Below are positions 49,215 to 57,381 of a stretch of 64,000 nt of DNA, in pieces; the stretch's first letter is position 1, and each line of letters starts with the position of its first letter. The DNA comes from Alistipes communis (lineage in GTDB: Bacteria > Bacteroidota > Bacteroidia > Bacteroidales > Rikenellaceae). Location of the stretch: the NCBI RefSeq assembly GCF_006542665.1, contig NZ_AP019735.1:2852001-2916000 (forward strand), written 5' to 3'. The translations under genes were made by a program, and so were the position numbers. The notes under the pieces are model-generated. The model had not been told where the DNA came from. It did not search any database and worked only from the letters and a program-made list of their open reading frames with translations.

Positions 49215-51164
49215 TCAAGCTGTTCTCTCCTCTTCCAGTTCCCGGTCGTATATCTCGAAGCGGGAGTTCTGCGAATGATACTCCGGAACGATGCGTTTCA
49301 TCAGCCGCACGACGTTCGGAATATCGAACTCGCGCGCCAGCCGTTCCAGCTCCTCGACGTCGCGGCACGCCTCCTCGTAATCGTATTCGCGCACCTTGGC
49401 GATGCGGATCTTCTCGTGTGCGGTCGGCAGGGTATTTTCCGTATTGCTCAGCACCTCTTCGTAGAGTTTCTCGCCCGGACGCAGTCCCGTGTAGACGATC
49501 CGGATGTCCTGATCGACCCGGAAACCCGCCAGTGCAATCATCCGCCGGGCCAGTTCGGCGATCTTGACGCACTCGCCCATATCGAAGACGAAGATCGTAT
49601 TGCCGCGGCCGATCGTCGCGGCCTCCATCACCAGCCGGCACGCCTCGGGAATCGTCATGAAGTAGCGCCGGATCTCGGGATGCGTCACCGTCACGGGGCC
49701 GCCGTGTTCGATCTGCTCGCGGAAACGCGGGATGACCGAACCGTTCGACCCCAGCACGTTGCCGAAGCGGGTGGTGATGAACTGCGTGCGCCCTTCGATC
49801 CGCCCGCTTACGATCGCCTGTCCGAGACTCTGTACATAGATTTCGGCCAACCGTTTGGTACAGCCCATGACGTTGGTCGGATTCACGGCCTTGTCCGTCG
49901 AAATCATTACCATCTTCTCCACGCCGTAGCAAATGCAACGGTCCGCCACGTTGCGCGATCCGACGACGTTGACCAGCACCGCTTCGCAGGGATTCTCCTC
50001 CATGAGCGGCACGTGCTTGTAGGCCGCGGCATGGAATACCACCTGGGGCCGATAGGTACGGAAGACGAAATCCAGCCGTTTCGGAATCCGCACGTCGCCG
50101 ATCACGGGGACGAATTTCAGATCGGGAAAACGATCCTCCATTTCGAGGCGTATCTCGTGCATCGGCGTCTCGGCGTTGTCGAACAGGATCAGCTGCCGGA
50201 TGCCGAACGTCGCCAATTGGCGGCACAGCTCCGATCCGATCGAACCGGCAGCACCCGTCACCAGCACGGTTTTGTCGCGGAAATTGTCCATAATCTCGCC
50301 CAGCGAAATCTTTATCTCCTCGCGTCCCAGCAGGTCTTCGATCTTGATGTCGCGGATACCGCCCTGATGCGCCAGTTTCCCGTCGACGATCTCGTCGATC
50401 GGCGGGGCGATCAACACCTTGACGCCGTGCGTCACGCAATATTTGATCAGGCGGTCTGACTCGGCCTTCGCATTGGCGTAGTTGCCGAAAAGAATGGCTT
50501 CGATTCCGAACTTGTCGAGCACGTATTCGATATTCTCCTCCGTCTCGAAATAATAAACCGGCCGTTCGGCGATCTCGTAATATTTGAGCCGGCGGCCGTA
50601 GGTGATGAATCCGCACATGTCGTAATGCGGCGAGTTCTGCAACCGCATGACGAGCGCCACCTCCTTCGACTCGACACCGTAGACCAGCGTACGGATACGG
50701 TTCGTCCGCCGGATGTGCGAGAGGATGATCGCATCGTAAAGCAGAATCATCAGCACGCGCACCGTAATGAGCATACAAACCGTCACGAACAGATCCAGCA
50801 CCACGCAGAGACCGATCGCCTTGAAGGTCATCCCGTCGGGCCAGAACCACAGTATGAGGAGCATCAGCAGCTCTTTGAGCAGGGTAGCGGCCCCGAGCTT
50901 CCATACTTCGCGCAGCGACGAATGGCGGATGACGGTACGGTAGGTACGGAAAATATAGAATGCGACGGCGCTGCAAAAGAACGCCGACACCAGCAAAAAC
51001 AGATAATGAAGCAGGGAAAAGCCGGAATTCCTGACGAAATAATCGATACCCAGAAAAGCGACCAACGTCGCCGTGGCGGATACCGCGAGATCGATGGCCA
51101 AAATCAACCACGACCGGATATAACTGCCGTCCAGATGCAGCCTTTTAACCAAAGAGAAAAACAT
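49215..51164 (-). CDS. Membrane-bound nucleotide-sugar 4,6-dehydratase (PglF/CapD-like)
   Basis: A 649-residue protein. The N-terminal ~150 residues form four transmembrane helices and the middle ~120 residues form a Rossmann-like PglD/CoA_binding_3-type domain (LVYGVESKEVALV). The C-terminal part is a SDR enzyme with TGAAGSIGSELCRQL and DKAVNPTNVMGCTKR, in which Met replaces the usual catalytic Tyr, as is normal in the PglF/FlaA1/CapD family. It converts UDP-GlcNAc to a 4-keto-6-deoxy sugar for surface glycans or glycosylated proteins. It heads the dTDP-rhamnose operon with a clear promoter. Confidence 0.9.
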   Translation of the reverse strand: MFFSLVKRLHLDGSYIRSWLILAIDLAVSATATLVAFLGIDYFVRNSGFSLLHYLFLLVSAFFCSAVAFYIFRTYRTVIRHSSLREVWKLGAATLLKELLMLLILWFWPDGMTFKAIGLCVVLDLFVTVCMLITVRVLMILLYDAIILSHIRRTNRIRTLVYGVESKEVALVMRLQNSPHYDMCGFITYGRRLKYYEIAERPVYYFETEENIEYVLDKFGIEAILFGNYANAKAESDRLIKYCVTHGVKVLIAPPIDEIVDGKLAHQGGIRDIKIEDLLGREEIKISLGEIMDNFRDKTVLVTGAAGSIGSELCRQLATFGIRQLILFDNAETPMHEIRLEMEDRFPDLKFVPVIGDVRIPKRLDFVFRTYRPQVVFHAAAYKHVPLMEENPCEAVLVNVVGSRNVADRCICYGVEKMVMISTDKAVNPTNVMGCTKRLAEIYVQSLGQAIVSGRIEGRTQFITTRFGNVLGSNGSVIPRFREQIEHGGPVTVTHPEIRRYFMTIPEACRLVMEAATIGRGNTIFVFDMGECVKIAELARRMIALAGFRVDQDIRIVYTGLRPGEKLYEEVLSNTENTLPTAHEKIRIAKVREYDYEEACRDVEELERLAREFDIPNVVRLMKRIVPEYHSQNSRFEIYDRELEEERTA

Positions 51165-51313
51165 GAATATGAATCGGTTTCGCTGTCGTTTGCAACTTCA
51201 CTTAAATACATTCGCCGGAGTACGGCATCCCTGCCGTTCCGGAAGCGGACGGCGTCATACTTCTTTCACGCGCTTTTTCAAAGCGCGCCACGGAACGCTC
51301 CGCCTACGGATCA

Positions 51314-51344
51314 CAAAGGTAGGACTTTTTCCCGAACTAACAAA
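51314..51344 (-). promoter_or_regulatory. Promoter of the polysaccharide-precursor operon
   Basis: On the minus strand TTTG (51341-51344) and TACCTTTG (51314-51321) with a 19-nt spacer. It leaves a leader of about 145 nt before the ATG at 51164. Confidence 0.7.
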
Positions 51345-51437
51345 CTTATTTCACAGTCGTTTCGCCCGTCGCAAACGCCGCAAAGCCCATGCCGCGACCG
51401 GAGCGGAACCGGCGAATCACGCCTCCGCGAACCATTT

Positions 51438-51490
51438 CGTTAAGCCGAGTGCAGAGTCGAACGAAGTTCGGACTATGCCGAGGCGAGAAA
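51438..51490 (+). repeat. Family B repeat, copy 1
   Basis: CGTTAAGCCGAGTGCAGAG then an inverted repeat (CGAACGAAGTTCG) and CTATGCCGAGGCGAGAAA. It is the most diverged of four copies. It lies between the two divergent operons. Confidence 0.75.
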
Positions 51491-51578
51491 TGGACGAAAG
51501 AAATTCAACCGAAAACCGCCGCCGCGAGGAGATTTTTCGTAAGAAATGCTTCCCTTCGTCCCGGCATAATCAAAAAGG

Positions 51579-51682
51579 TTGCTTCTGCACTCGACTTTCC
51601 CTATCTTTGACTCCGTCTTAGATACTCCTGCTCGGCAATGTTCAAATAAATTTGACATTACCCACACTTATTCGTATCTTTG
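51579..51682 (+). repeat. Dispersed promoter-bearing repeat, family A, copy 2
   Basis: About 104 nt, matching 23054-23157 in inverse orientation with the same boxes and spacing. The second TATCTTTG (51675-51682) is the promoter of the GlpT-type gene. Confidence 0.8.
51651..51682 (+). promoter_or_regulatory. Promoter of the GlpT-type transporter gene
   Basis: TTTG (51651-51654) and TATCTTTG (51675-51682), 20-nt spacer. It lies inside the family A repeat and leaves a leader of about 120 nt carrying a family B repeat. Confidence 0.75.
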
Positions 51683-51724
51683 TGTTTCGTATCGCACAAC
51701 CGCCGCCAAACGAAGCGCGTTTTC

Positions 51725-51776
51725 GTTAAGCCGAGTGCAGCACCGAACTCGTTCGGGTTATGCCGGGGCGAGAAAA
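51725..51776 (+). repeat. Family B repeat, copy 2, in the glpT leader
   Basis: CGTTAAGCCGAGTGCAGCA then the inverted repeat CCGAACTCGTTCGG and a TATGCCGGGGCGAGAAAA end. In one frame it reads KPSAAPNSFGLCRGEK and runs into the transporter frame without a stop. The transporter homologues do not have that extension. Confidence 0.8.
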
Positions 51777-51811
51777 TGTCCGTTGAAAACAAACCTAAAT
51801 ACTACGTCATT

Positions 51812-53179
51812 ATGTGGAAATTTCTACAACCGGCAGCACACAAACCCGAACTGCCCGCCGAAAAGGTCGACAAAGAGTACTCCCGCCTGCGCCGTCAGGT
51901 ATTCTGGGGTATCTTCATCGGCTATGCCGGCTACTACCTCGTACGCAAGAACTTCTCGATCGCCATGCCGGCGCTCGAATCCATGGGCTACGACAAGGCC
52001 GACCTGGGCTGGGCGCTCTCGGCCGTGTCGATCGCCTACGGTATCAGCAAATTCGTCATGGGCACGGTCTCCGACCGCAGCAACGCCCGCGTCTTCATCC
52101 CGCTGGGATTGATCGCCTCGGCGCTCATCATGATCTTCATGGGCGTGCTGCCATGGGGGTCGATCTCGATTCCCGTCGCCATCATGGCGATGTTCTGCCT
52201 GCTGTTCGTCAACGGCTGGATGCAGGGCATGGGCTGGCCCCCCTGCGGGCGTGTCATGACGCACTGGTTCTGCACCAAGGAACGCGGCGTGAAGATGTCG
52301 GTGTGGAACGTGGCGCACAACATCGGCGGAGCGGCGATGGCTCCGCTCGCCGCATTCGGTATTACGTTGGGGTACACGCTTTTCGGAGACCCGCTGGGCG
52401 GCGCTTTCTATGTTCCGGCACTCGTCGCGCTGGCGATCGCCGTAATCGCCTATCTCATGGTGCGCGATACGCCGCAATCGTGCGGCCTCCCGCCCATCGA
52501 GATTTGGAAACACGAAACCAAGCAATACTCCGCCTCGAACGAGAAGGAGATGACCGTGCGGCAGATTCTATTCGAAAATGTATTGAATAACAAACTATTG
52601 TGGCTCATCGCCTTCGCCAACGCCTTCATCTACTTCGTCCGCTACGGCGTGCTCGACTGGGCGCCTTCCTATCTGACGACCTCCGTCGCCGACGGGGGCA
52701 AGGGCATGGCGCTCGACGGCAGCAGTTGGTCGTACTTCATCTTCGAGATCGCCGGCATCTTCGGCACGATCCTCTGCGGCTGGCTCTCGGACAAGGTCTT
52801 CAAGGGACGCCGCGCCCCGGCCACGATCATCTACATGGCGCTGGTCATGGTGGCCGTCTACGTCTACTGGCAGAGCCGCTCCGAACTGGTGACCAACGTC
52901 GCCATGGGGACGATCGGCTTCCTGATCTACGGCCCCGTCATGCTCATCGGCGTCTCGGCGCTCGACCTGGTGCCGAAGAAGGCCGCCGGCACCGCCGCCG
53001 GTTTCACCGGCCTGTTCGGCTACCTGATCGGTTCGGCGTTCCTGGCCAACATCGGCATGGGCTACATCTTCCAGCATTTCGGCTGGGACGGCGGCTTCAT
53101 CGCCCTGATCGGCGCCTGCGTCCTGTCGATCGGATTCAGCGCCTCGACATGGAACCGCGAGAAACAGTACATCGCTTAA
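51812..53179 (+). CDS. glpT: MFS organophosphate:phosphate antiporter, glycerol-3-phosphate type
   Basis: A 455-residue inner-membrane transporter with 12 helices of the OPA family. The two phosphate-binding arginines appear in YYLVRKNFSIAMP (helix 1) and FIYFVRYGVLDW (helix 7); GWMQGMGWPPCGRVMTHWF is the family signature after helix 4. It imports glycerol-3-phosphate (possibly hexose phosphate) in exchange for phosphate. The start at 51812 (MWKFLQPAAHKPELP) is chosen: ATGs at 51776 and 51680 are in frame, but those extensions come from repeat sequence. The secreted glycerophosphodiesterase at 46032 would supply its substrate. Confidence 0.9.
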   Translation: MWKFLQPAAHKPELPAEKVDKEYSRLRRQVFWGIFIGYAGYYLVRKNFSIAMPALESMGYDKADLGWALSAVSIAYGISKFVMGTVSDRSNARVFIPLGLIASALIMIFMGVLPWGSISIPVAIMAMFCLLFVNGWMQGMGWPPCGRVMTHWFCTKERGVKMSVWNVAHNIGGAAMAPLAAFGITLGYTLFGDPLGGAFYVPALVALAIAVIAYLMVRDTPQSCGLPPIEIWKHETKQYSASNEKEMTVRQILFENVLNNKLLWLIAFANAFIYFVRYGVLDWAPSYLTTSVADGGKGMALDGSSWSYFIFEIAGIFGTILCGWLSDKVFKGRRAPATIIYMALVMVAVYVYWQSRSELVTNVAMGTIGFLIYGPVMLIGVSALDLVPKKAAGTAAGFTGLFGYLIGSAFLANIGMGYIFQHFGWDGGFIALIGACVLSIGFSASTWNREKQYIA

Positions 53180-53195
53180 ACTTACATAGATTGAA

Positions 53196-54365
53196 ATGAC
53201 CAAAAAGATTCTCTTACTGGGCTCCGGAGAACTGGGCAAGGAGTTCGTGATCGCCGCCAAGCGGCTGGGACAATACGTGGTGGCCTGCGACTCGTATGCA
53301 GGCGCACCGGCCATGCAGGTGGCCGACGCCTGCGAGGTCTTCGACATGCTCGACGGCGACCGACTGGAAGCCGTCGTGGCGAAGTACGATCCAGACATCA
53401 TCGTTCCCGAAATCGAGGCGATCCGTACCGAACGGCTCTACGCCTGCGAGGAGCGGGGCATCCAGGTCGTGCCGAGCGCGCGTGCAGTCAACTTCACGAT
53501 GAACCGCAAGTCGATCCGCGACCTGGCCGCCGAAGAGTTGGGGCTGAAAACAGCGAAATACTTCTACGCCAAGTCGTTCGACGAACTGAAAGCCGCCGCC
53601 GAACGGATCGGTTTCCCGTGCGTCGTCAAGCCGCTGATGTCCTCCTCGGGCAAAGGGCAGTCGCTGGTGCGCACCCCCGACGAACTGGAACACGCCTGGG
53701 AATACGGGTGCAGCGGCAGCCGCGGCGACATCCGCGAACTCATCATCGAGGAGTTCATCCCCTTCGACAGCGAGATCACGCTGCTCACCGTCACGCAGCA
53801 GAACGGCCCCACGCTCTTTTGCCCGCCGATCGGCCATGTCCAGAAGGGCGGCGACTACCGCGAGAGTTTCCAGCCCGCCCCCATCTCGCCCGAGCATCTG
53901 GCCGAAGCACAGGCGATGGCCGCCAAAGTCACGCAGGCATTGACCGGCGCGGGACTGTGGGGCGTGGAGTTCTTCCTCAGCCACGACAAGGGCGTCTACT
54001 TCTCGGAGCTGTCGCCGCGTCCGCACGACACGGGTATGGTGACGCTTGCCGGTACGCAGAATCTCAACGAATTCGAACTGCACTGCCGCGCCGTACTCGG
54101 CCTGCCGATCCCGCGCATCACACTCGAACACACCGGCGCCAGCGCCGTCATCCTCTCGCCGATCGCAAGCAGGGAACAGCCTCGTTACCGGGGCGAAGAG
54201 GAGGTCTGCCGCGAGGAGAACACCGACCTGCGCATTTTCGGCAAGCCCTCGACCAAGCTCAACCGCCGCATGGGCGTCGTCGTCCGCTACGACGCGCTCG
54301 ACGCCGACCTCGACGCACTGCGCGACAAAACCAAAGCCGCAGCCGCCAAGGTCGAGGTCTACTGA
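53196..54365 (+). CDS. purT: Formate-dependent phosphoribosylglycinamide formyltransferase
   Basis: A 389-residue ATP-grasp enzyme: formate plus ATP plus GAR gives FGAR in purine synthesis. It shows LLLGSGELGKEFVIAAKRL, the FPCVVKPLMSSSGKG lysine-rich loop, ELIIEEFIPFDSEITLLTV and VEFFLSHDKGVYFSELSPRPHDTGMVT, all hallmarks of PurT. Full length. It lies 16 nt after glpT. The formate-dependent route suits an anaerobe that makes formate. Bacteroidetes often hold both PurN and PurT. Confidence 0.96.
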   Translation: MTKKILLLGSGELGKEFVIAAKRLGQYVVACDSYAGAPAMQVADACEVFDMLDGDRLEAVVAKYDPDIIVPEIEAIRTERLYACEERGIQVVPSARAVNFTMNRKSIRDLAAEELGLKTAKYFYAKSFDELKAAAERIGFPCVVKPLMSSSGKGQSLVRTPDELEHAWEYGCSGSRGDIRELIIEEFIPFDSEITLLTVTQQNGPTLFCPPIGHVQKGGDYRESFQPAPISPEHLAEAQAMAAKVTQALTGAGLWGVEFFLSHDKGVYFSELSPRPHDTGMVTLAGTQNLNEFELHCRAVLGLPIPRITLEHTGASAVILSPIASREQPRYRGEEEVCREENTDLRIFGKPSTKLNRRMGVVVRYDALDADLDALRDKTKAAAAKVEVY

Positions 54366-54393
54366 CCTCCGACGGTCGGTTCTCAACATGGAA

Positions 54394-54427
54394 AACGGGG
54401 TTGCATCCGAGAAGATGCAACCCCGTT
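54394..54427. terminator. Bidirectional terminator between purT and the DUF6249-like gene
   Basis: A 14-bp perfect stem (54394-54407 with 54414-54427). T-rich sequence follows it only in the minus direction (TTTTCC), so it probably serves the convergent membrane-protein gene best. Confidence 0.65.
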
Positions 54428-54449
54428 CCACTAAAAATGAGGATTCTAT

Positions 54450-54899
54450 TTATTTCCGTTCGCCCGAGCAGCGACGCTCTACCGAACGCCGGAGCCTGAG
54501 CTCGATCAGAAATTCGAAGAAGATAAACAGTCCCATCATCAACACGATAAGTGCTATTATCTGAAAGCCGAGAACATCTCTGTTTATGCCGGAGGCTTGC
54601 AAAAGACTGTTTTTCATTATTTCCAATCCAATATAGCCTCCCAATCCCCCTCCAAAGACCGCCATGCCGACCCGCAGGAACCAGAGGTTGCCGGCGCTGC
54701 GCCTCTGACGTTCGATCTCGATCTCGGCATCCACGCGCCGGATGTCGGCCAACTGCTCGGGCGTCATACGTTCCAACATCGTCATGCTCTCGCGCCGACG
54801 CCCCCATTCGCGGTAGATAAAATAACCGACGATCCCGAAAGCGACGCCCATCCACATAATCTGTTCGAGGACTTCTTTTATTTGATATCCGACACTCAT
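54450..54899 (-). CDS. Small membrane protein (DUF6249-like) of the sigma-factor operon
   Basis: A 149-residue protein with three transmembrane helices (about 10-28, 70-95, 108-132) and a charged loop after the first (RESMTMLERMTPEQLADIRR). This arrangement fits the DUF6249-type proteins seen next to ECF sigma genes in Bacteroidetes. It lies 63 nt downstream of the small membrane gene and 396 nt from the sigma gene, all on one strand, so it may form part of the signalling module or be a target. Function unknown. Confidence 0.65.
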   Translation of the reverse strand: MSVGYQIKEVLEQIMWMGVAFGIVGYFIYREWGRRRESMTMLERMTPEQLADIRRVDAEIEIERQRRSAGNLWFLRVGMAVFGGGLGGYIGLEIMKNSLLQASGINRDVLGFQIIALIVLMMGLFIFFEFLIELRLRRSVERRCSGERK

Positions 54900-54962
54900 A
54901 ACATTATTGTTTTATAGGTTAATAACAAATTTCATCTATTAGACAGCTTCAATCGCAAAAGG

Positions 54963-55292
54963 TTACAGCCTGTGCAGAATTTCCGTCGCCCGGTCGCCGC
55001 AGGCGACCATCATCGCCGCAACGGCTCCCGCCAGAATCGCCAAGACCTGCAACGCCCCCTCCGGCGAATCGACCGACCGCAGGCAGACGAACGCCACGAC
55101 CATCACCGCCGCGACGGCAACCGCGCAGTAGCAAGCCATTGCCGCGATCGCCCGGCGTTCACGCCGCCGCCGGTCCCGCAGGATGACCTGCGCCATAACG
55201 CGCGTTTCCAGTCCGACGGGAACCTCCCGCCGGAGAGCGGCGGCGCGGATCAGTTCCGCCAGCCGCTCGTCGCTGATTCGCTTCTTCTCCAT
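54963..55292 (-). CDS. Small two-helix membrane protein, possible anti-sigma factor
   Basis: A 109-residue protein. The cytoplasmic N-terminal ~45 residues are highly charged and helical (RISDERLAELIRAAALRREV); two hydrophobic segments follow (about 48-70 and 79-98). Start is 3 nt after the sigma-factor stop, so the two are surely co-expressed. It lacks a recognisable anti-sigma (zinc-binding HxxxCxxC) motif, but the position and topology suit a membrane-bound regulator of the sigma factor. The role is inferred from context only. Confidence 0.6.
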   Translation of the reverse strand: MEKKRISDERLAELIRAAALRREVPVGLETRVMAQVILRDRRRRERRAIAAMACYCAVAVAAVMVVAFVCLRSVDSPEGALQVLAILAGAVAAMMVACGDRATEILHRL

Positions 55293-55295
55293 ATC

Positions 55296-55820
55296 TCACT
55301 CCTCCATATAGTGTCTCAGCCGCCCGCGCAGCCGGTGCAACCGCACCTTCACGTTGGACAGCGTCAGATTCATGATTTGCGCGATCTCGGCCAACGACCG
55401 CTCCTCTTCGTAAAAGAGCGTCACCAACACCCGCTCGTCGGGACGAAGCCGTTCCAACGCACGGCGCATCCGCACGACCGTCTCCTCGTCGAACCGTCCG
55501 GCGGACGATTCCTCGGCCACCGCACAGGATTCGGCATCGATACGGTCGTAAGCCCTGCGGCGGCATTCGCCTGCGGCGCGGTTGTAGGCGATGCGATAGA
55601 GCCACGTGCCGAAAGCGCTCGCACCCCGAAATCCGTCGAGATGCTCATACGCGCGGATAAAAGCCTCCTGCGTGACATCTTCGGCCCGCTGCGCATCGCG
55701 CACCATGGCCAGCGCCAAGGCGTAGATCCTCCCCGAATAACGGTTCACCAGTTCGCCGAACGCCTCTGCGTCGCCGGTCTGTACACGCCGCACAATCTCC
55801 ATATCGGTCGGGGTCTCCAT
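55296..55820 (-). CDS. ECF-family RNA polymerase sigma factor
   Basis: A 174-residue sigma-70 family factor with region 2 (FGELVNRYSGRIYALALAMV and EDVTQEAFIRAYEHLDGFRG, the -10 recognition helix) and region 4 (LERLRPDERVLVTLFYEEER then SLAEIAQIMNLTLSNVKVRL, the -35 binding HTH). Group: extracytoplasmic function. It likely controls a surface or envelope response. The partner at 54963 may be its anti-sigma factor. A -7 type box is at 55850-55857. Confidence 0.93.
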   Translation of the reverse strand: METPTDMEIVRRVQTGDAEAFGELVNRYSGRIYALALAMVRDAQRAEDVTQEAFIRAYEHLDGFRGASAFGTWLYRIAYNRAAGECRRRAYDRIDAESCAVAEESSAGRFDEETVVRMRRALERLRPDERVLVTLFYEEERSLAEIAQIMNLTLSNVKVRLHRLRGRLRHYMEE

Positions 55821-55849
55821 TCTTCGGATCGCAATTCATCCGTTAGATA

Positions 55850-55857
55850 CAAAAATA
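55850..55857 (-). promoter_or_regulatory. -7 promoter box of the sigma-factor operon
   Basis: TATTTTTG on the minus strand, about 29 nt before the ATG. It also lies next to the MFS terminator. Confidence 0.5.
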
Positions 55858-55869
55858 ACGGAAAAGTTA

Positions 55870-55901
55870 CAAAAAGAGCGGGATTTTCGATCCCGCTCTT
55901 T
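55870..55901 (-). terminator. Terminator of the MFS exporter gene
   Basis: On the minus strand a 9- to 11-bp stem (AAGAGCGGGAT paired with ATCCCGCTCTT, 5-nt loop) is followed by TTTGTAAC. The stop codon lies 2 nt before the stem. Confidence 0.8.
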
Positions 55902-55902
55902 C

Positions 55903-57069
55903 CTATGCCGTTTGTGGCCGTCGCCGACCGTACCTCCGGACGAACAGCGTCAGCATCACGAATCCCAACAGCGCGAATCCGACGCCGGGCAACGCCGAAT
56001 ATTCGTAGCCCAGACCGTATTCGATCGGCAAGCCGCCGCAGTACGCGCCCAAGGCATTTCCCAGGTTGAACGCCACCTGAATCAACGCCGCTCCCAACAT
56101 CTGACCGCCGGGTGCATTTTCCAAGATCAACACCTGTTGCGGTGACGAGACGGCGAAAAGCATCGTCGTACAAACGACCGTCAACGTCAGCGCCGCCCAG
56201 CGGTTCGCCGCGAGGAAGAGGATAAGCGCCAACGCCACGACGGCGATTCCCTGAGCGAAACGCGCCACCCGTTCGGGCGTATAGCGATCCGACAATCCGC
56301 CGCTGACGAGATTGCCCACGAACATGCCCAGCCCCGCGAGCAGGATGACCAACGTCATCGCTTCCGGCGAGAATCCCGCGACACGGATCATCAGCGGGCT
56401 GACGTAACTGTACATGCAGAAGATACCGCCGTTACCGAACATCGTCGCCAGGATGATGAGCCACGGCGCCCGATTCCGCAGGAAGGCGAACTGCCCCTTC
56501 AATCCGCGGCTGTCGGCCACAGGCTCCATCCACGGTACCCAGCGCCAAAGGAAAAAAGCCGTCACCGCACCCCAGACGCCGGCGATGCAGAACAGTGCCC
56601 GCCACGACAACAGGTGGCTGACCAGCGTTCCCAGCGGCACGCCGAAGAGATTGGCCACCGTCATGCCGGCGATCATCACCGCCACGGCCTGTGCGCTCCG
56701 GCCCGGACCGGCTACCCGTGCCGCAACGATCGACCCGACCCCGAAATAGGCTCCGTGCGGCAGCCCCGACACGAACCGCATCGCCAGCAGCACACCGTAA
56801 TTCGGAGCGAACGCTGCACAGAGGTTCCCCGCCACCATCAGCCCCGCCAATGCGAGCAGTATCTGTTTCAACGGCCGCGTATGCGCCACGGCGACCGTCA
56901 GCGGCGCACCGACGCAAACCCCCAGCGCATAGGCCGAGACCAGATGCCCCGCCTGCGGAATGGAGACGTGCAGTCCCGAAGCGACGAACGTAAGAATACC
57001 CATCATGCCGAACTCGGACATCCCGAGTCCCAGCGTACCGAAGGCGAGGGCTACCAGACACTTTTTCAT
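55903..57069 (-). CDS. MFS drug/arabinose-type exporter (AraJ/DHA1 family)
   Basis: A 388-residue inner-membrane transporter with 12 helices. The motif A-type loop, GMSEFGMMGILTFVASGL in helix 1, and MRFVSGLPHGAYFGVGSIVAARV after helix 4 (motif C-like) fit the DHA1/AraJ group. These export sugars or drugs by proton antiport. Substrate unknown. It has its own -7 box (57093-57100). Confidence 0.85.
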   Translation of the reverse strand: MKKCLVALAFGTLGLGMSEFGMMGILTFVASGLHVSIPQAGHLVSAYALGVCVGAPLTVAVAHTRPLKQILLALAGLMVAGNLCAAFAPNYGVLLAMRFVSGLPHGAYFGVGSIVAARVAGPGRSAQAVAVMIAGMTVANLFGVPLGTLVSHLLSWRALFCIAGVWGAVTAFFLWRWVPWMEPVADSRGLKGQFAFLRNRAPWLIILATMFGNGGIFCMYSYVSPLMIRVAGFSPEAMTLVILLAGLGMFVGNLVSGGLSDRYTPERVARFAQGIAVVALALILFLAANRWAALTLTVVCTTMLFAVSSPQQVLILENAPGGQMLGAALIQVAFNLGNALGAYCGGLPIEYGLGYEYSALPGVGFALLGFVMLTLFVRRYGRRRPQTA

Positions 57070-57092
57070 AGCGAGACGAACTTTTCGGGGTG

Positions 57093-57100
57093 CAAAGATA
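57093..57100 (-). promoter_or_regulatory. -7 promoter box of the MFS exporter gene
   Basis: TATCTTTG on the minus strand, 23 nt before the ATG. Confidence 0.5.
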
Positions 57101-57244
57101 GTGCAAGACGGAAATGGATAGAGCGGTCGAACCGAATTTTTCCGCTCCTCCCGAAACGCAAATGAAAAAGCGGGCGCCGCATGCGCCCGCTTCCGATAAA
57201 CAACCCGAAGGTCTTATTTATGAAAATGTACGTTTTTCAACCGT

Positions 57245-57305
57245 CGTTTTCCCACCTCGGCATAGACCGAACAAATTCGGCTCTGCGCTCGGCTTAATGA
57301 AAACG
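57245..57305 (-). repeat. Family B repeat, copy 3
   Basis: About 61 nt, in tandem (direct) with copy 4 at a 76-nt period. Read on the minus strand: CGTTTTCATTAAGCCGAG, then GCGCAGAGCCGAATTTGTTCGG and a CTATGCCGAGGTGGGAAAACG end. Confidence 0.8.
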
Positions 57306-57320
57306 TTGAATTGCATTCTT

Positions 57321-57381
57321 CGTTTTCCCGCCTCGGCATAGACCGAACAAGTTCGGTTCTGCACTCGGCTTAATGAAAACG
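57321..57381 (-). repeat. Family B repeat, copy 4, overlapping the aminotransferase stop
   Basis: About 61 nt, almost identical to copy 3. Its first bases encode the last three residues (RFH) and TAA stop of the aminotransferase gene. The internal inverted repeat is CCGAACTTGTTCGG. Confidence 0.8.
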
